Source: CAZZEX01 sp964653285 (lineage in GTDB: Bacteria > Chloroflexota > Anaerolineae > B4-G1). Taken from it: a stretch of DNA of 14,692 bases. A program made the position numbers and the translations under genes. The stretch is from the NCBI GenBank assembly GCA_964653285.1, contig CAZZEX010000113.1:1-14692 (forward strand), given 5' to 3'. Each line of letters opens with the position of its first letter. The stretch's first letter is position 1. Positions 6,965 through 13,436 of the stretch are shown in pieces. The notes under the pieces are model-generated. The model was not told where the DNA came from. It saw only the letters and a list, made by a program, of their open reading frames with translations, and did no database searches.

Positions 6965-8224
6965 ATGGCTATTCCCTTTGTCCCTACCCCTGACGTTTCC
7001 TCTATTCTCCACATCCTGCTCAGCGTGTACGAACGGCGCGGAGGGGCTCCCAGGCGTGCCGTCCGCGTCAACCTGGACGACGTCGCCGGCACGCTGCCCG
7101 GCTACTACAGCCAGACTGACCCGACCCCTCGTGTCACGGCCAACGAGCAGTTGGCAGAACTGGAGAAGTTTGGTTTAGTCCACCTGGCCTGGCAACCGGG
7201 ACAGAAGGGCCACCTGCTCGACGCGGTGACGCTGGAGCCTGGGCACGTGGAACAACTCTACGCTCTGCTGGGGCGCGAACCTTTGGCCGAACGACGCCAG
7301 CGTCTGCGTGCTCTGCTCCTGGGGGACCGGTTTCGGTTCGACGGCTGGCGCAGGCGGGCTATAGATCGCTGCCTTGATCAACTCAAGGCAGGTAAATCGC
7401 CCACCCCTTTTGACCTGAATGACGACGGCTGGAATCGGGATCTGTCGGCTGCCCTCCTCGTTCTTCCCGATGATGCGAAGGAAGAGATCCCATACCGTGT
7501 TTTCAGCGTGCGGGTGTTCAACGACAGCAAGCGCTTTGAAGCGCTCAAGGGAGCAATCGCCCGGCTGGCCCGCCGCCACCAGCCTGAATGGCGCGCCCTG
7601 TCCAATCAGGAAACGCTGCGCGAACTGGGGCTCGTTGCCAACCCCGGCCACCTTTACCTCTATGGCCCCTGGCAACTGGTGGATGGTCACGGCCAGGTGA
7701 TGTCACTGTCCGAGTTCTACCCGTCTGTGGGGATTCCCACGGCGCTGGCTGGACGTGTGGAACAAGTACGGGTAGATGTCGCCCGCGTGGTCTGTGTGGA
7801 AAATCTGACCTCGTTCTACGAACTGGTGCACCGCCGTAAACAGGCGGTGCTGGGGCGTGACCAGAGCCTGGCCGCTCTGTGCCTGTGGGGCAACCCATCG
7901 CCCGCCAGTCGTCACCTGCTGCGGTGCCTGGCCGATGACTTACCTTCAGATATCCCCCTACTTCTCTGGGCTGATATTGACTACGGGGGGCTCAACATCC
8001 TGGCCCAGTTGCGCACGCAGGTCTCGCCTCGCTTTGCGCCCTACCGTATGGACCGGCGTACATTGGACACCCACGCTCACTGGGCCCACCCCCTTTCCTC
8101 TGTTGATGAGCGCAACCTGGCCCGCTTAAGACACCACCCCGCCCTGTCCGACCTGGTGGCTCTGATTGACTACATGCTTCTGAAGGGAATCAAGCTAGAG
8201 CAAGAAGCGGTCGCTCTTGACTAG
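6965..8224 (+). CDS. jetD: Wadjet JetD, Toprim nuclease (DUF3322/DUF2220)
   Basis: A 419-aa protein from ATG 6965 (MAIPFVPTPDVSSIL). A GTG start at 6884 would only add translated repeat. JetD is the Toprim-fold nuclease, related to topoisomerase VI A subunits, that cuts DNA trapped by JetABC. The N-terminal two thirds (DUF3322-like) contains VRVFNDSKRFE and the family-typical LYLYGPWQL. The C-terminal DUF2220/Toprim part has VVCVENLTSF with the metal-site glutamate E279 and LLLWADIDYGG with D337 and D339. Both metal-binding motifs are intact. It is separated from jetC by 894 nt containing an unrelated gene and debris, and it has no visible Shine-Dalgarno because a repeat fills its leader. No promoter is obvious; it may depend on the promoter at 6115 or on readthrough. 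Confidence 0.87.
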   Translation: MAIPFVPTPDVSSILHILLSVYERRGGAPRRAVRVNLDDVAGTLPGYYSQTDPTPRVTANEQLAELEKFGLVHLAWQPGQKGHLLDAVTLEPGHVEQLYALLGREPLAERRQRLRALLLGDRFRFDGWRRRAIDRCLDQLKAGKSPTPFDLNDDGWNRDLSAALLVLPDDAKEEIPYRVFSVRVFNDSKRFEALKGAIARLARRHQPEWRALSNQETLRELGLVANPGHLYLYGPWQLVDGHGQVMSLSEFYPSVGIPTALAGRVEQVRVDVARVVCVENLTSFYELVHRRKQAVLGRDQSLAALCLWGNPSPASRHLLRCLADDLPSDIPLLLWADIDYGGLNILAQLRTQVSPRFAPYRMDRRTLDTHAHWAHPLSSVDERNLARLRHHPALSDLVALIDYMLLKGIKLEQEAVALD

Positions 8225-8280
8225 ACTTCCGCAGCAAAGCGCATAACAAACGGTCGTTCCAACACCGCCTGCGCACCAAC

Positions 8281-8309
8281 TTGCGCGGACAGGCAAGGTA
8301 GGATACAAT
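8281..8309 (+). promoter_or_regulatory. Promoter candidate for the 233-aa gene
   Basis: TTGCGC (8281-8286) and TACAAT (8304-8309) are 17 bp apart, giving a start site near 8316 and a leader of about 85 nt. It suggests that the following gene is transcribed separately from jetD. Confidence 0.45.
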
Positions 8310-8401
8310 CCAGATGCTGAAAATGTCCCGGCGGCCCGGGTCGCCGTCTCGCTCTTGAGCAAACCAAACGACTACCATTCCGCAAGCTTGCAGAGGATAA
8401 C

Positions 8402-9103
8402 GTGTTCTACTCATCCGACAGAGTGCTTGTTGCCATTATGAACAGCCGACGCGACTTTGAAGTCGCACGGGATGATGGCTGGTACCGCATCCCTCTTGAG
8501 CATGCACCGAAAAGCGTTATCGAAGCAGTCGTACTGGCATTCTACTTCACCCGGGGTTTCGAAGATGATAAGTGGTCCATCTGCTGGTATGCTCCGGTGC
8601 GCGGTCACGAACTAGTCCGTCGTCGTGACCTGCTCCCCGATCAGCACAACCATCCCCGCGCCGACAAAGTGTACTATAAACTACAACTGGGGCCGCTGAT
8701 GCAACTGGAAAAGCCTATCCCCAGCCTGCGCTGGCGACGCATCACCTTTATTGAGACATCCTGGGACCGCTTCACCGCCGCCGAAGAGGTCAACGACTTA
8801 TACGCATCCGGTGCCGATGGTCTGTTTGTCACCCTCAAGGAGGCAGGCTTCTGGCCGGAGCGAGAGTTTGAGGTACGGGAGGGCGGCGCGGCGTACACCA
8901 TAGACCTGGCGATTCCCTGCCGCACTGGCACCGTGGCCATCGCCGTGGGTGACCGCCCAGCCCCGCCCACCGCCCTTCGACTTTGCTCAGGGCAAGCCCT
9001 CCGCGAGCCTGACTTGCAGACCGTGCGCCGGGCGGTAGAGAGACTGGGGGGTGAGCAACCAGTCCCCTCGCTAGACGCTACACCGCCAGCAGATGCAACC
9101 TGA
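8402..9103 (+). CDS. Conserved-looking protein of unknown function
   Basis: A 233-aa protein from GTG 8402, with AGAGG 5 nt upstream; ATG 8438 is an alternative start. I do not recognise a named family. The sequence has a dense, globular look: an N-terminal DRVLVAIMNSRRDFEVARDD, a core with WYAPVRGHELVRRRDLLP, a YYKLQLGPL segment, IPSLRWRRITFIETSWDRF and DGLFVTLKEAGFWPERE. There is no signal peptide and no membrane segment. The Arg/Asp/Glu-rich core could suit nucleic-acid work, but no catalytic motif is convincing. A dispersed repeat (8974-8997) is translated in-frame near residues 191-199 (RLCSGQAL), and the last 35 residues after it look disordered. It lies between the defence cassette and the ATPase operon; it has its own promoter candidate and may read through into atpD. 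Confidence 0.7.
   Translation: MFYSSDRVLVAIMNSRRDFEVARDDGWYRIPLEHAPKSVIEAVVLAFYFTRGFEDDKWSICWYAPVRGHELVRRRDLLPDQHNHPRADKVYYKLQLGPLMQLEKPIPSLRWRRITFIETSWDRFTAAEEVNDLYASGADGLFVTLKEAGFWPEREFEVREGGAAYTIDLAIPCRTGTVAIAVGDRPAPPTALRLCSGQALREPDLQTVRRAVERLGGEQPVPSLDATPPADAT
8974..8997 (-). repeat. Dispersed repeat in-frame in the 233-aa gene
   Basis: The 24-mer beginning CCTTCGACTTTGCTCAGG matches the reverse complement of 1897-1920, in the jetA-jetB palindrome, at 20 of 24 positions. Two members of one repeat family are therefore in this window, one non-coding and one translated. Confidence 0.75.
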
Positions 9104-9187
9104 ATAGAGGCCAGGACGATAGAAACACCCCGGTGAGATGAATACTTGCTCGCCAGCATCAAACGGCTGACGGGCCTTGTCGTGTCT

Positions 9188-9193
9188 GAGGAG
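9188..9193 (+). promoter_or_regulatory. Shine-Dalgarno supporting TTG start of atpD
   Basis: GAGGAG lies 9 nt before TTG 9203. It supports MERTGTVARVAGVVVDAEF as the AtpD N-terminus, which begins at the first beta strand as in other N-type beta subunits. Confidence 0.5.
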
Positions 9194-9202
9194 AACGAGA
9201 AG

Positions 9203-10624
9203 TTGGAAAGAACGGGGACCGTAGCCCGCGTGGCCGGCGTGGTGGTAGACGCGGAGTTTGCCTCCGGCGACCTGCCCAGCATTCACAATAGTCTGCTGGT
9301 CCAGCGCGACGACGGGCCAGAACTGGTCGTCGAAGTGCAGGAGCACATTGACCCGCGCACGGTACGGGCAATCGCTATGGGCAGCACGGCCGGGCTGCGG
9401 CGGGGACTGCTGGTGCTTGACACGGGCCACCCGATCCGCGTCCCGGTGGGCCGGGCGACCTTGGGGCGCATGTTCAACGTCCTGGGCCATCCCATTGACG
9501 GACACCCCGCACCCGAAGGGACAGGGCGGCGCCAGATCCACACCGCATCACCGCCGCTGCACGAGCAACGGGTAGTCATCGAGCCACTTGTCACCGGCAT
9601 CAAGGCCATTGATCTGCTGACCCCCTACCCTCGTGGCGGCAAAATCGGTCTCTTCGGCGGGGCGGGGGTGGGCAAGACGATGCTGATGATCGAACTCATG
9701 CGCCACACGATCCGCGAACACTCCGGCATCGTGCTCTTCGCCGGCGTGGGCGAGCGCAGCCGCGAGGGGAACGAACTGTGGCTGGAGATGCAGCGCAGCG
9801 GCGTACTGGAGAGCACTGTGCTGGTCTTCGGGCAGATGAACGAGCCACCGGGAGCACGGCTGCGGGTAGCGCTCACCGCGCTGACCATGGCCGAGTACTT
9901 CCGCGACCACGAACGACGTCCGGTGCTGCTCTTTATTGACAACATCTTCCGCTACATCCAGGCTGGCGCAGAGGTATCGGCGCTGCTGGGGCGGTTGCCC
10001 AGCGCCGTGGGCTACCAACCCACGCTGGAAAGCGAGATGGGCGAACTGCAGGAGCGCATCACCACCACCAGCCGTGGCAGCGTGACGTCGGTGCAGGCCG
10101 TCTACGTGCCAGCCGACGACCTGACCGACCCGGCCGTCGTGGCGACCTTTGCTCACCTGGATGCGGCGACGATTCTTTCGCGCCGCCAGGCCAGCCTGGG
10201 CCTCTATCCCGCCATTGACTCGCTGGAATCCAACAGCGCGCTGCTCACACCGGCCGGCGTGGGGGAGGAACACTACGCCATCGCCACGGAAGTGCGGGCG
10301 CTGCTGGCCCGCTACCAGGAACTGCAGGACGTGATCGCCATCCTGGGGATGGAAGAGTTGAGCGCAGAGGACCGGCTGGCGGTCAACCGGGCGCGGCGGC
10401 TGCAGCGCTTTCTCACGCAGCCGTTCTTCGTCTCTGAGCCGTTTACCGGGCTGCCTGGCCGCTATGTGCCACTGGCCGAGACATTGCGCGGTTTCCGCGA
10501 GATTCTAGAAGGCCGCCACGACGACCTGCCCGAGCAGGCGTTCTACATGGTCGGCACGATAGACGAGGCTGTGGCCAAGGCTAAGGAACCAGATGAGGAT
10601 ACAAGGAAACAAGGATACAAGTGA
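9203..10624 (+). CDS. atpD: N-type F1-ATPase beta subunit
   Basis: The catalytic beta subunit of F1, 473 aa from TTG 9203. Upstream starts GTG 9182 and TTG 9146 are in frame and cannot be excluded. Motifs: P-loop GGAGVGKT at 152-159, catalytic GERSRE with E184, Walker B VLLFIDN with D246, and the hallmark SALLGRLPSAVGYQPTL and VPADDLTDPAVVATFAHLDA. It is the first gene of an operon in the order D-C-Q-R-B-E-F-A, which is diagnostic of the N-ATPase, a second ATPase type usually accompanying an ordinary F-ATPase. The last residues (about DTRKQGYK) come from three 8-mers, GATACAAG/GAAACAAG, at 10598-10621. The stop overlaps the atpC ATG by one base. Confidence 0.93.
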   Translation: MERTGTVARVAGVVVDAEFASGDLPSIHNSLLVQRDDGPELVVEVQEHIDPRTVRAIAMGSTAGLRRGLLVLDTGHPIRVPVGRATLGRMFNVLGHPIDGHPAPEGTGRRQIHTASPPLHEQRVVIEPLVTGIKAIDLLTPYPRGGKIGLFGGAGVGKTMLMIELMRHTIREHSGIVLFAGVGERSREGNELWLEMQRSGVLESTVLVFGQMNEPPGARLRVALTALTMAEYFRDHERRPVLLFIDNIFRYIQAGAEVSALLGRLPSAVGYQPTLESEMGELQERITTTSRGSVTSVQAVYVPADDLTDPAVVATFAHLDAATILSRRQASLGLYPAIDSLESNSALLTPAGVGEEHYAIATEVRALLARYQELQDVIAILGMEELSAEDRLAVNRARRLQRFLTQPFFVSEPFTGLPGRYVPLAETLRGFREILEGRHDDLPEQAFYMVGTIDEAVAKAKEPDEDTRKQGYK

Positions 10625-11013
10625 TGTTTAGGCCGCTACATCTGACAGTGTTGACGCCGGCCGAAACGCTGCTCGACGTGGAGGAGGTGGCCTGGGTGCA
10701 GGCCCGACTGGCCGACGGCGGCCCCATCAGCATCTATCCCGGTCACGCGCCGCTCCTGGCCGAGACGGTCACCGCACCCCTGCGCTACGCCGATGGATCG
10801 GGCGAGCACACGCTCGATCTGGAGGCAGGCATCCTACACGTGGACCACGACGGCGTGATGATTTTCACCAGCGGTCTAGCCCAACCTTGCGAAGGTCCGC
10901 AACCTTCGCAAGGTTCAGATGAGGAGCGCTTCGACCGGCTGGCCCGGGCGTTGCTCACCACACTGCAAGCACAGCCTGGCGGTGCACTGGATGCAGATGA
11001 CGAAGAGGCATGA
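10624..11013 (+). CDS. atpC: N-type F1-ATPase epsilon subunit
   Basis: A 129-aa epsilon subunit of the F1 central stalk, from ATG 10624 with AAGGA at 10611-10615. The beta-sandwich domain is clear: LTVLTPAETLLDVEEVAWVQA, then ISIYPGHAPLLAE and a strand region ending IFTSGLA. The C-terminal part is short (EERFDRLARALLTTLQAQ), one helix plus tail. A 33-bp palindrome is translated in-frame between the two parts, near residues 87-98 (QPCEGPQPSQGS). N-type epsilon subunits are commonly shortened at the C-terminus, so inhibition by an extended two-helix arm seems unlikely. It overlaps atpD by 1 nt and atpQ by 17 nt. Confidence 0.85.
   Translation: MFRPLHLTVLTPAETLLDVEEVAWVQARLADGGPISIYPGHAPLLAETVTAPLRYADGSGEHTLDLEAGILHVDHDGVMIFTSGLAQPCEGPQPSQGSDEERFDRLARALLTTLQAQPGGALDADDEEA
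10883..10915. repeat. Perfect 14-bp-arm palindrome inside atpC
   Basis: AACCTTGCGAAGGT (10883-10896) and ACCTTCGCAAGGTT (10902-10915) are exact reverse complements with a 5-nt loop. The element is 33 bp, a multiple of three, and adds about 11 codons at the epsilon domain boundary. Confidence 0.85.
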
Positions 11014-11275
11014 TCGGAGCAAGTGGGGTGCCGTGTGGCGCGACGGGCTGGCGGCGATGTCGCTGGGGTGGGACATGGCGCTGCCGATCTTCGGCGGGGT
11101 GCTGCTGGGACACTTTCTAGATCGTTGGCTGCACACCGGCTATATCTTCACGTTGGGGCTGCTGGTGCTGGGCGTCGTCACAGGCTTCTACAATGTGGTG
11201 CGTGCCATCCGGCGAGAGATCGAGCGCGATCAGCAGCGTGTCCAACAAGAGAAACAGGAATACGATATGAGTTGA
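10997..11275 (+). CDS. atpQ: N-ATPase subunit AtpQ, membrane protein
   Basis: A 92-aa protein with two transmembrane helices (MALPIFGGVLLGHFLDRWL and FTLGLLVLGVVTGFYNVV) separated by a short HTGY turn, then a charged tail. This is the layout of AtpQ/AtpZ-like small membrane proteins at this place in N-ATPase operons. Its role is thought to be assembly or ion handling and is not settled. I chose ATG 10997, overlapping atpC; ATG 10991 or GTG 11033 are possible. The frame continues further upstream but only as an overlap with atpC. The stop TGA shares its A with the atpR ATG. Confidence 0.75.
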   Translation: MTKRHDRSKWGAVWRDGLAAMSLGWDMALPIFGGVLLGHFLDRWLHTGYIFTLGLLVLGVVTGFYNVVRAIRREIERDQQRVQQEKQEYDMS

Positions 11276-11571
11276 TGGTCGCGTTGTGGTTGTTCACTGG
11301 TGGAGCAGTGGGTATGTTAAACGTGCTGACACTGCGGTGGACGATGGCCCGCCTGCGGCCCGGCGCACCCCGTCGCGCCGTGGCCTGGATCCTGGGCGGG
11401 GCACTGCTGCGCTGGAGCCTCGCCGTCGGCCTGCTGGTCGCCGCACTGCAGCGTGGTATCGTGCTGGGCCTGATGGCCTTCGCCGGGCTGTGGCTGGCCC
11501 GATGGGGCATGGTGTGTTGGATAGGCTTTGGCCGGGCGTCGCCCGAGGTGCCTCCGGCCCCACCGGCCTGA
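11275..11571 (+). CDS. atpR: N-ATPase subunit AtpR, membrane protein
   Basis: A 98-aa protein from ATG 11275 (MVALWLFTGGAVGMLNVLTLR), overlapping the atpQ stop. It has three transmembrane helices (about 2-20, 37-58, 61-82) with arginines at the membrane edges, including LRWTMARLRPG and ALLRWSL, and a Pro-rich end. AtpR is specific to N-ATPases; its intramembrane arginines have been suggested to interact with the c-subunit glutamates, which is an idea from the literature and not proven here. No good Shine-Dalgarno is visible, so translation is probably coupled to atpQ. A 61-nt gap to atpB follows. Confidence 0.78.
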   Translation: MVALWLFTGGAVGMLNVLTLRWTMARLRPGAPRRAVAWILGGALLRWSLAVGLLVAALQRGIVLGLMAFAGLWLARWGMVCWIGFGRASPEVPPAPPA

Positions 11572-11632
11572 AGAGCCGGTGTTGGGTTTTCCAGCGCCGC
11601 CTGTTCACGACGGCGCGGGTAGGAGTTGAAAT

Positions 11633-12268
11633 ATGGAAGACTTTTTCCCCCAGGTGATGTTCACCATTTTCGACATCCCGGTGCGCGATACGGTCGTCTC
11701 GACCTGGATCGTGATGATCGTCATCGCGGGAGCAGCAGCCGTGGCAGGCCGGCGCTGGCCGGCGGCGTTGGAGATGCTGGTGGATTTTCTGATTGATACC
11801 ATCTCCAGCGTGATGGGGCGACCCGCCGGGCCGTACCTGCCATTCCTGGGGACGCTGGCTATCTTCATCGCCACCGCCAACATAATTGGCATCGTGCCCC
11901 TCCTGGTCTCCCCCACGCGCGACATCAACACACCGGTGGCACTGGCATTGATAGTTTTCTTCTCGGTCTACTACTTTGGCATCCGCGTCAAAGGGCTGTG
12001 GGGCTACTTCAAAGACCTGGCCTCGCCGATCTTCATGCTGCCCATAGAACTGATCAGCCACGTCAGCCGCACCCTGTCGCTCAGCCTGCGTCTCTTCGGC
12101 AACATCATCAGCACCGAATTGATCGTGGCGGTCGTCTTCGCGCTGGTGCCGCTGTTCGTGCCGTTGCTGCTGGTCACCTTCAGTATGCTCACCGGCATCT
12201 TACAGGCCTACGTCTTCACTGTCCTGGCCGCCACCTACATCGGCGCAGGGCTGGAGGCCAGTGAATGA
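11633..12268 (+). CDS. atpB: N-type Fo subunit a
   Basis: A 211-aa membrane subunit a, the stator half-channel protein, from ATG 11633 with AGGAG 7 nt upstream. Five to six hydrophobic helices are visible. The essential arginine lies in SLRLFGNIISTEL (R153), equivalent to E. coli Arg210. An earlier helix has TLAIFIATANIIGIVPLL and the last helix ILQAYVFTVLAATYIGAGLE. It is shorter than E. coli subunit a (about 270 aa), as is normal for N-types. It lies between atpR and atpE and works with the c-ring to translocate ions. Confidence 0.9.
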   Translation: MEDFFPQVMFTIFDIPVRDTVVSTWIVMIVIAGAAAVAGRRWPAALEMLVDFLIDTISSVMGRPAGPYLPFLGTLAIFIATANIIGIVPLLVSPTRDINTPVALALIVFFSVYYFGIRVKGLWGYFKDLASPIFMLPIELISHVSRTLSLSLRLFGNIISTELIVAVVFALVPLFVPLLLVTFSMLTGILQAYVFTVLAATYIGAGLEASE

Positions 12269-12312
12269 ACAATGAACACAAGATAAGACCGCCGTCGCCG
12301 ACCAAACTCCGC

Positions 12313-12347
12313 CAATCTACCAATTTACCAATTTACCAATCTACCAA
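12313..12347 (+). repeat. 8-bp tandem repeat before atpE
   Basis: Period-8 units CAATCTAC, CAATTTAC, CAATTTAC, CAATCTAC plus CAA fill part of the 100-nt gap between atpB and atpE. The tract is AT-rich compared with its surroundings and should keep the atpE leader unstructured. Confidence 0.8.
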
Positions 12348-12351
12348 CAAG

Positions 12352-12359
12352 AAGGAGGG
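12352..12359 (+). promoter_or_regulatory. Strong Shine-Dalgarno for atpE
   Basis: AAGGAGGG lies 9 nt before ATG 12369, the strongest ribosome site in the window. It follows an unstructured AT-rich repeat and fits the need for many copies of subunit c per complex. Confidence 0.75.
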
Positions 12360-12368
12360 AATTCGCAC

Positions 12369-12650
12369 ATGGCAGAGATGGACCCCGGAATATTGATCAC
12401 CCTGACCACCATCCTCGTATCAGGCGTGGCTATCTTGCTGGGCACGCTCACCCCGGCAATCGTCGAGGGACGGGCTGTGCTCAAGGCGCTGGAAGGGATG
12501 ACCCGCCAGCCGGAGGTCGCCAACGACCTGCGCACGACGCTGATCATCTCGATGGCGCTGCTGGAATCAACGGCGATTTACGTGCTGCTGGTCTGTCTGA
12601 TCCTGATCTTCGCCAACCCGCTGCTCGACCGCTTCTTCCCCGGGGGTTAG
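12369..12650 (+). CDS. atpE: N-type Fo subunit c, predicted Na+-binding
   Basis: A 93-aa hairpin of two transmembrane helices with the polar loop RQPE at 46-49. Helix 2 has E66-S67-T68-x-x-Y71, matching the Na+ ligands E65, S66, T67 and Y70 of Ilyobacter tartaricus. Helix 1 has E33 (in VEGRA) where Ilyobacter has Q32, giving two carboxylates in the site. This supports a Na+-coupled enzyme, as proposed for N-ATPases in general. The usual alternating glycines of helix 1 are largely replaced (GVAILLGTLTPAIVEG), which would loosen helix packing and could change the ring size. The next gene starts 3 nt after the stop. Confidence 0.9.
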   Translation: MAEMDPGILITLTTILVSGVAILLGTLTPAIVEGRAVLKALEGMTRQPEVANDLRTTLIISMALLESTAIYVLLVCLILIFANPLLDRFFPGG

Positions 12651-12653
12651 CGG

Positions 12654-13436
12654 ATGCTGAATCTGGATATTTGGACAATCGCTTTCCAAATCATCAACTT
12701 CCTGGCCCTGGCCGCGGCGCTCTACTACCTCCTTTTCCGGCCGGTGATGCGCGGCGTGAAAGAACGCGCGGCTGAGAAAGAACAGTTGGCCCGCGAGTTG
12801 GCCCAGGAGCACCAAGAGGCGGCCAGGTTGCGCGCCGAACTGGAGGCGCGGTTGGCACATGCTGACGAAGAAGCAGCCGCCATCATCGCCACGGCGCGGG
12901 AGCAGGCAGAGGCTGAGCGGGCGGCGCTGCTGGAACAGGCCCAGGCTGAGGTCGAGCGCATCCTGGTCGAAGCGCACGCCGATACTCAGCGACTGCGGCA
13001 ACGGGCCGTGGATGATTTCCACGACGAGATGTTGGACACCATTCTGGAGATCAGCGGCTGGGTGATCAATCGCACGGCGCCGCCGGAGGTGCACGACACG
13101 CTGGTCCAGCAACTCAGCGACCGCATCTGGGAGATGGGGCGCAGCGAGATGGAGCGGGTGGAGACGTTCCGGCGCTCGCTGGGCGACCGCACCCCCACGG
13201 CCTACGTGACGACCGCGCGGTCGCTCTCGCCGGAACAGCAAGGTTTGCTGGCCCGTACCTTCACCGCGCTGGCCGATCGCCGCGTCAACCTGGAGTTAAA
13301 GACTGACCCCGCATTGGCCGCCGGGATACAGGTGCGCCTGGGCGATACGCTGGTGGATAACTCCATCGGCGGGCAACTGGCCGAGTTGCGCGAAACCGTC
13401 TCGCAGGCGCTTAAGGAGCGTATGACCGGTGAGTGA
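12654..13436 (+). CDS. atpF: N-type Fo subunit b with delta-like C-terminus
   Basis: A 260-aa peripheral-stalk subunit from ATG 12654. It has one N-terminal transmembrane helix (about 7-30), then a long Ala/Glu/Arg coiled coil (about 32-125). From about 185 a small domain follows (TTARSLSPEQQ, then IQVRLGDTLVDNSIGGQL at about 225-242) that resembles the C-terminal part of subunit delta. E. coli b is about 156 aa, so the extra 100 residues are real. No separate atpH lies in the operon, so this domain probably replaces delta in tying the stalk to the top of F1. The end overlaps the atpA GTG by 8 nt. Confidence 0.87.
   Translation: MLNLDIWTIAFQIINFLALAAALYYLLFRPVMRGVKERAAEKEQLARELAQEHQEAARLRAELEARLAHADEEAAAIIATAREQAEAERAALLEQAQAEVERILVEAHADTQRLRQRAVDDFHDEMLDTILEISGWVINRTAPPEVHDTLVQQLSDRIWEMGRSEMERVETFRRSLGDRTPTAYVTTARSLSPEQQGLLARTFTALADRRVNLELKTDPALAAGIQVRLGDTLVDNSIGGQLAELRETVSQALKERMTGE

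Noticed and set aside
8236..8300. GCATAACAAACG followed by GC-rich partly complementary sequence, resembling an integron attC site
   Set aside because: No matching GTTRRRY-type partner end and no convincing hairpin could be found.
13429..13436. The atpF/atpA overlap as a frameshift or fusion
   Set aside because: The two genes are in different frames with a normal 8-nt overlap and a good Shine-Dalgarno for atpA.
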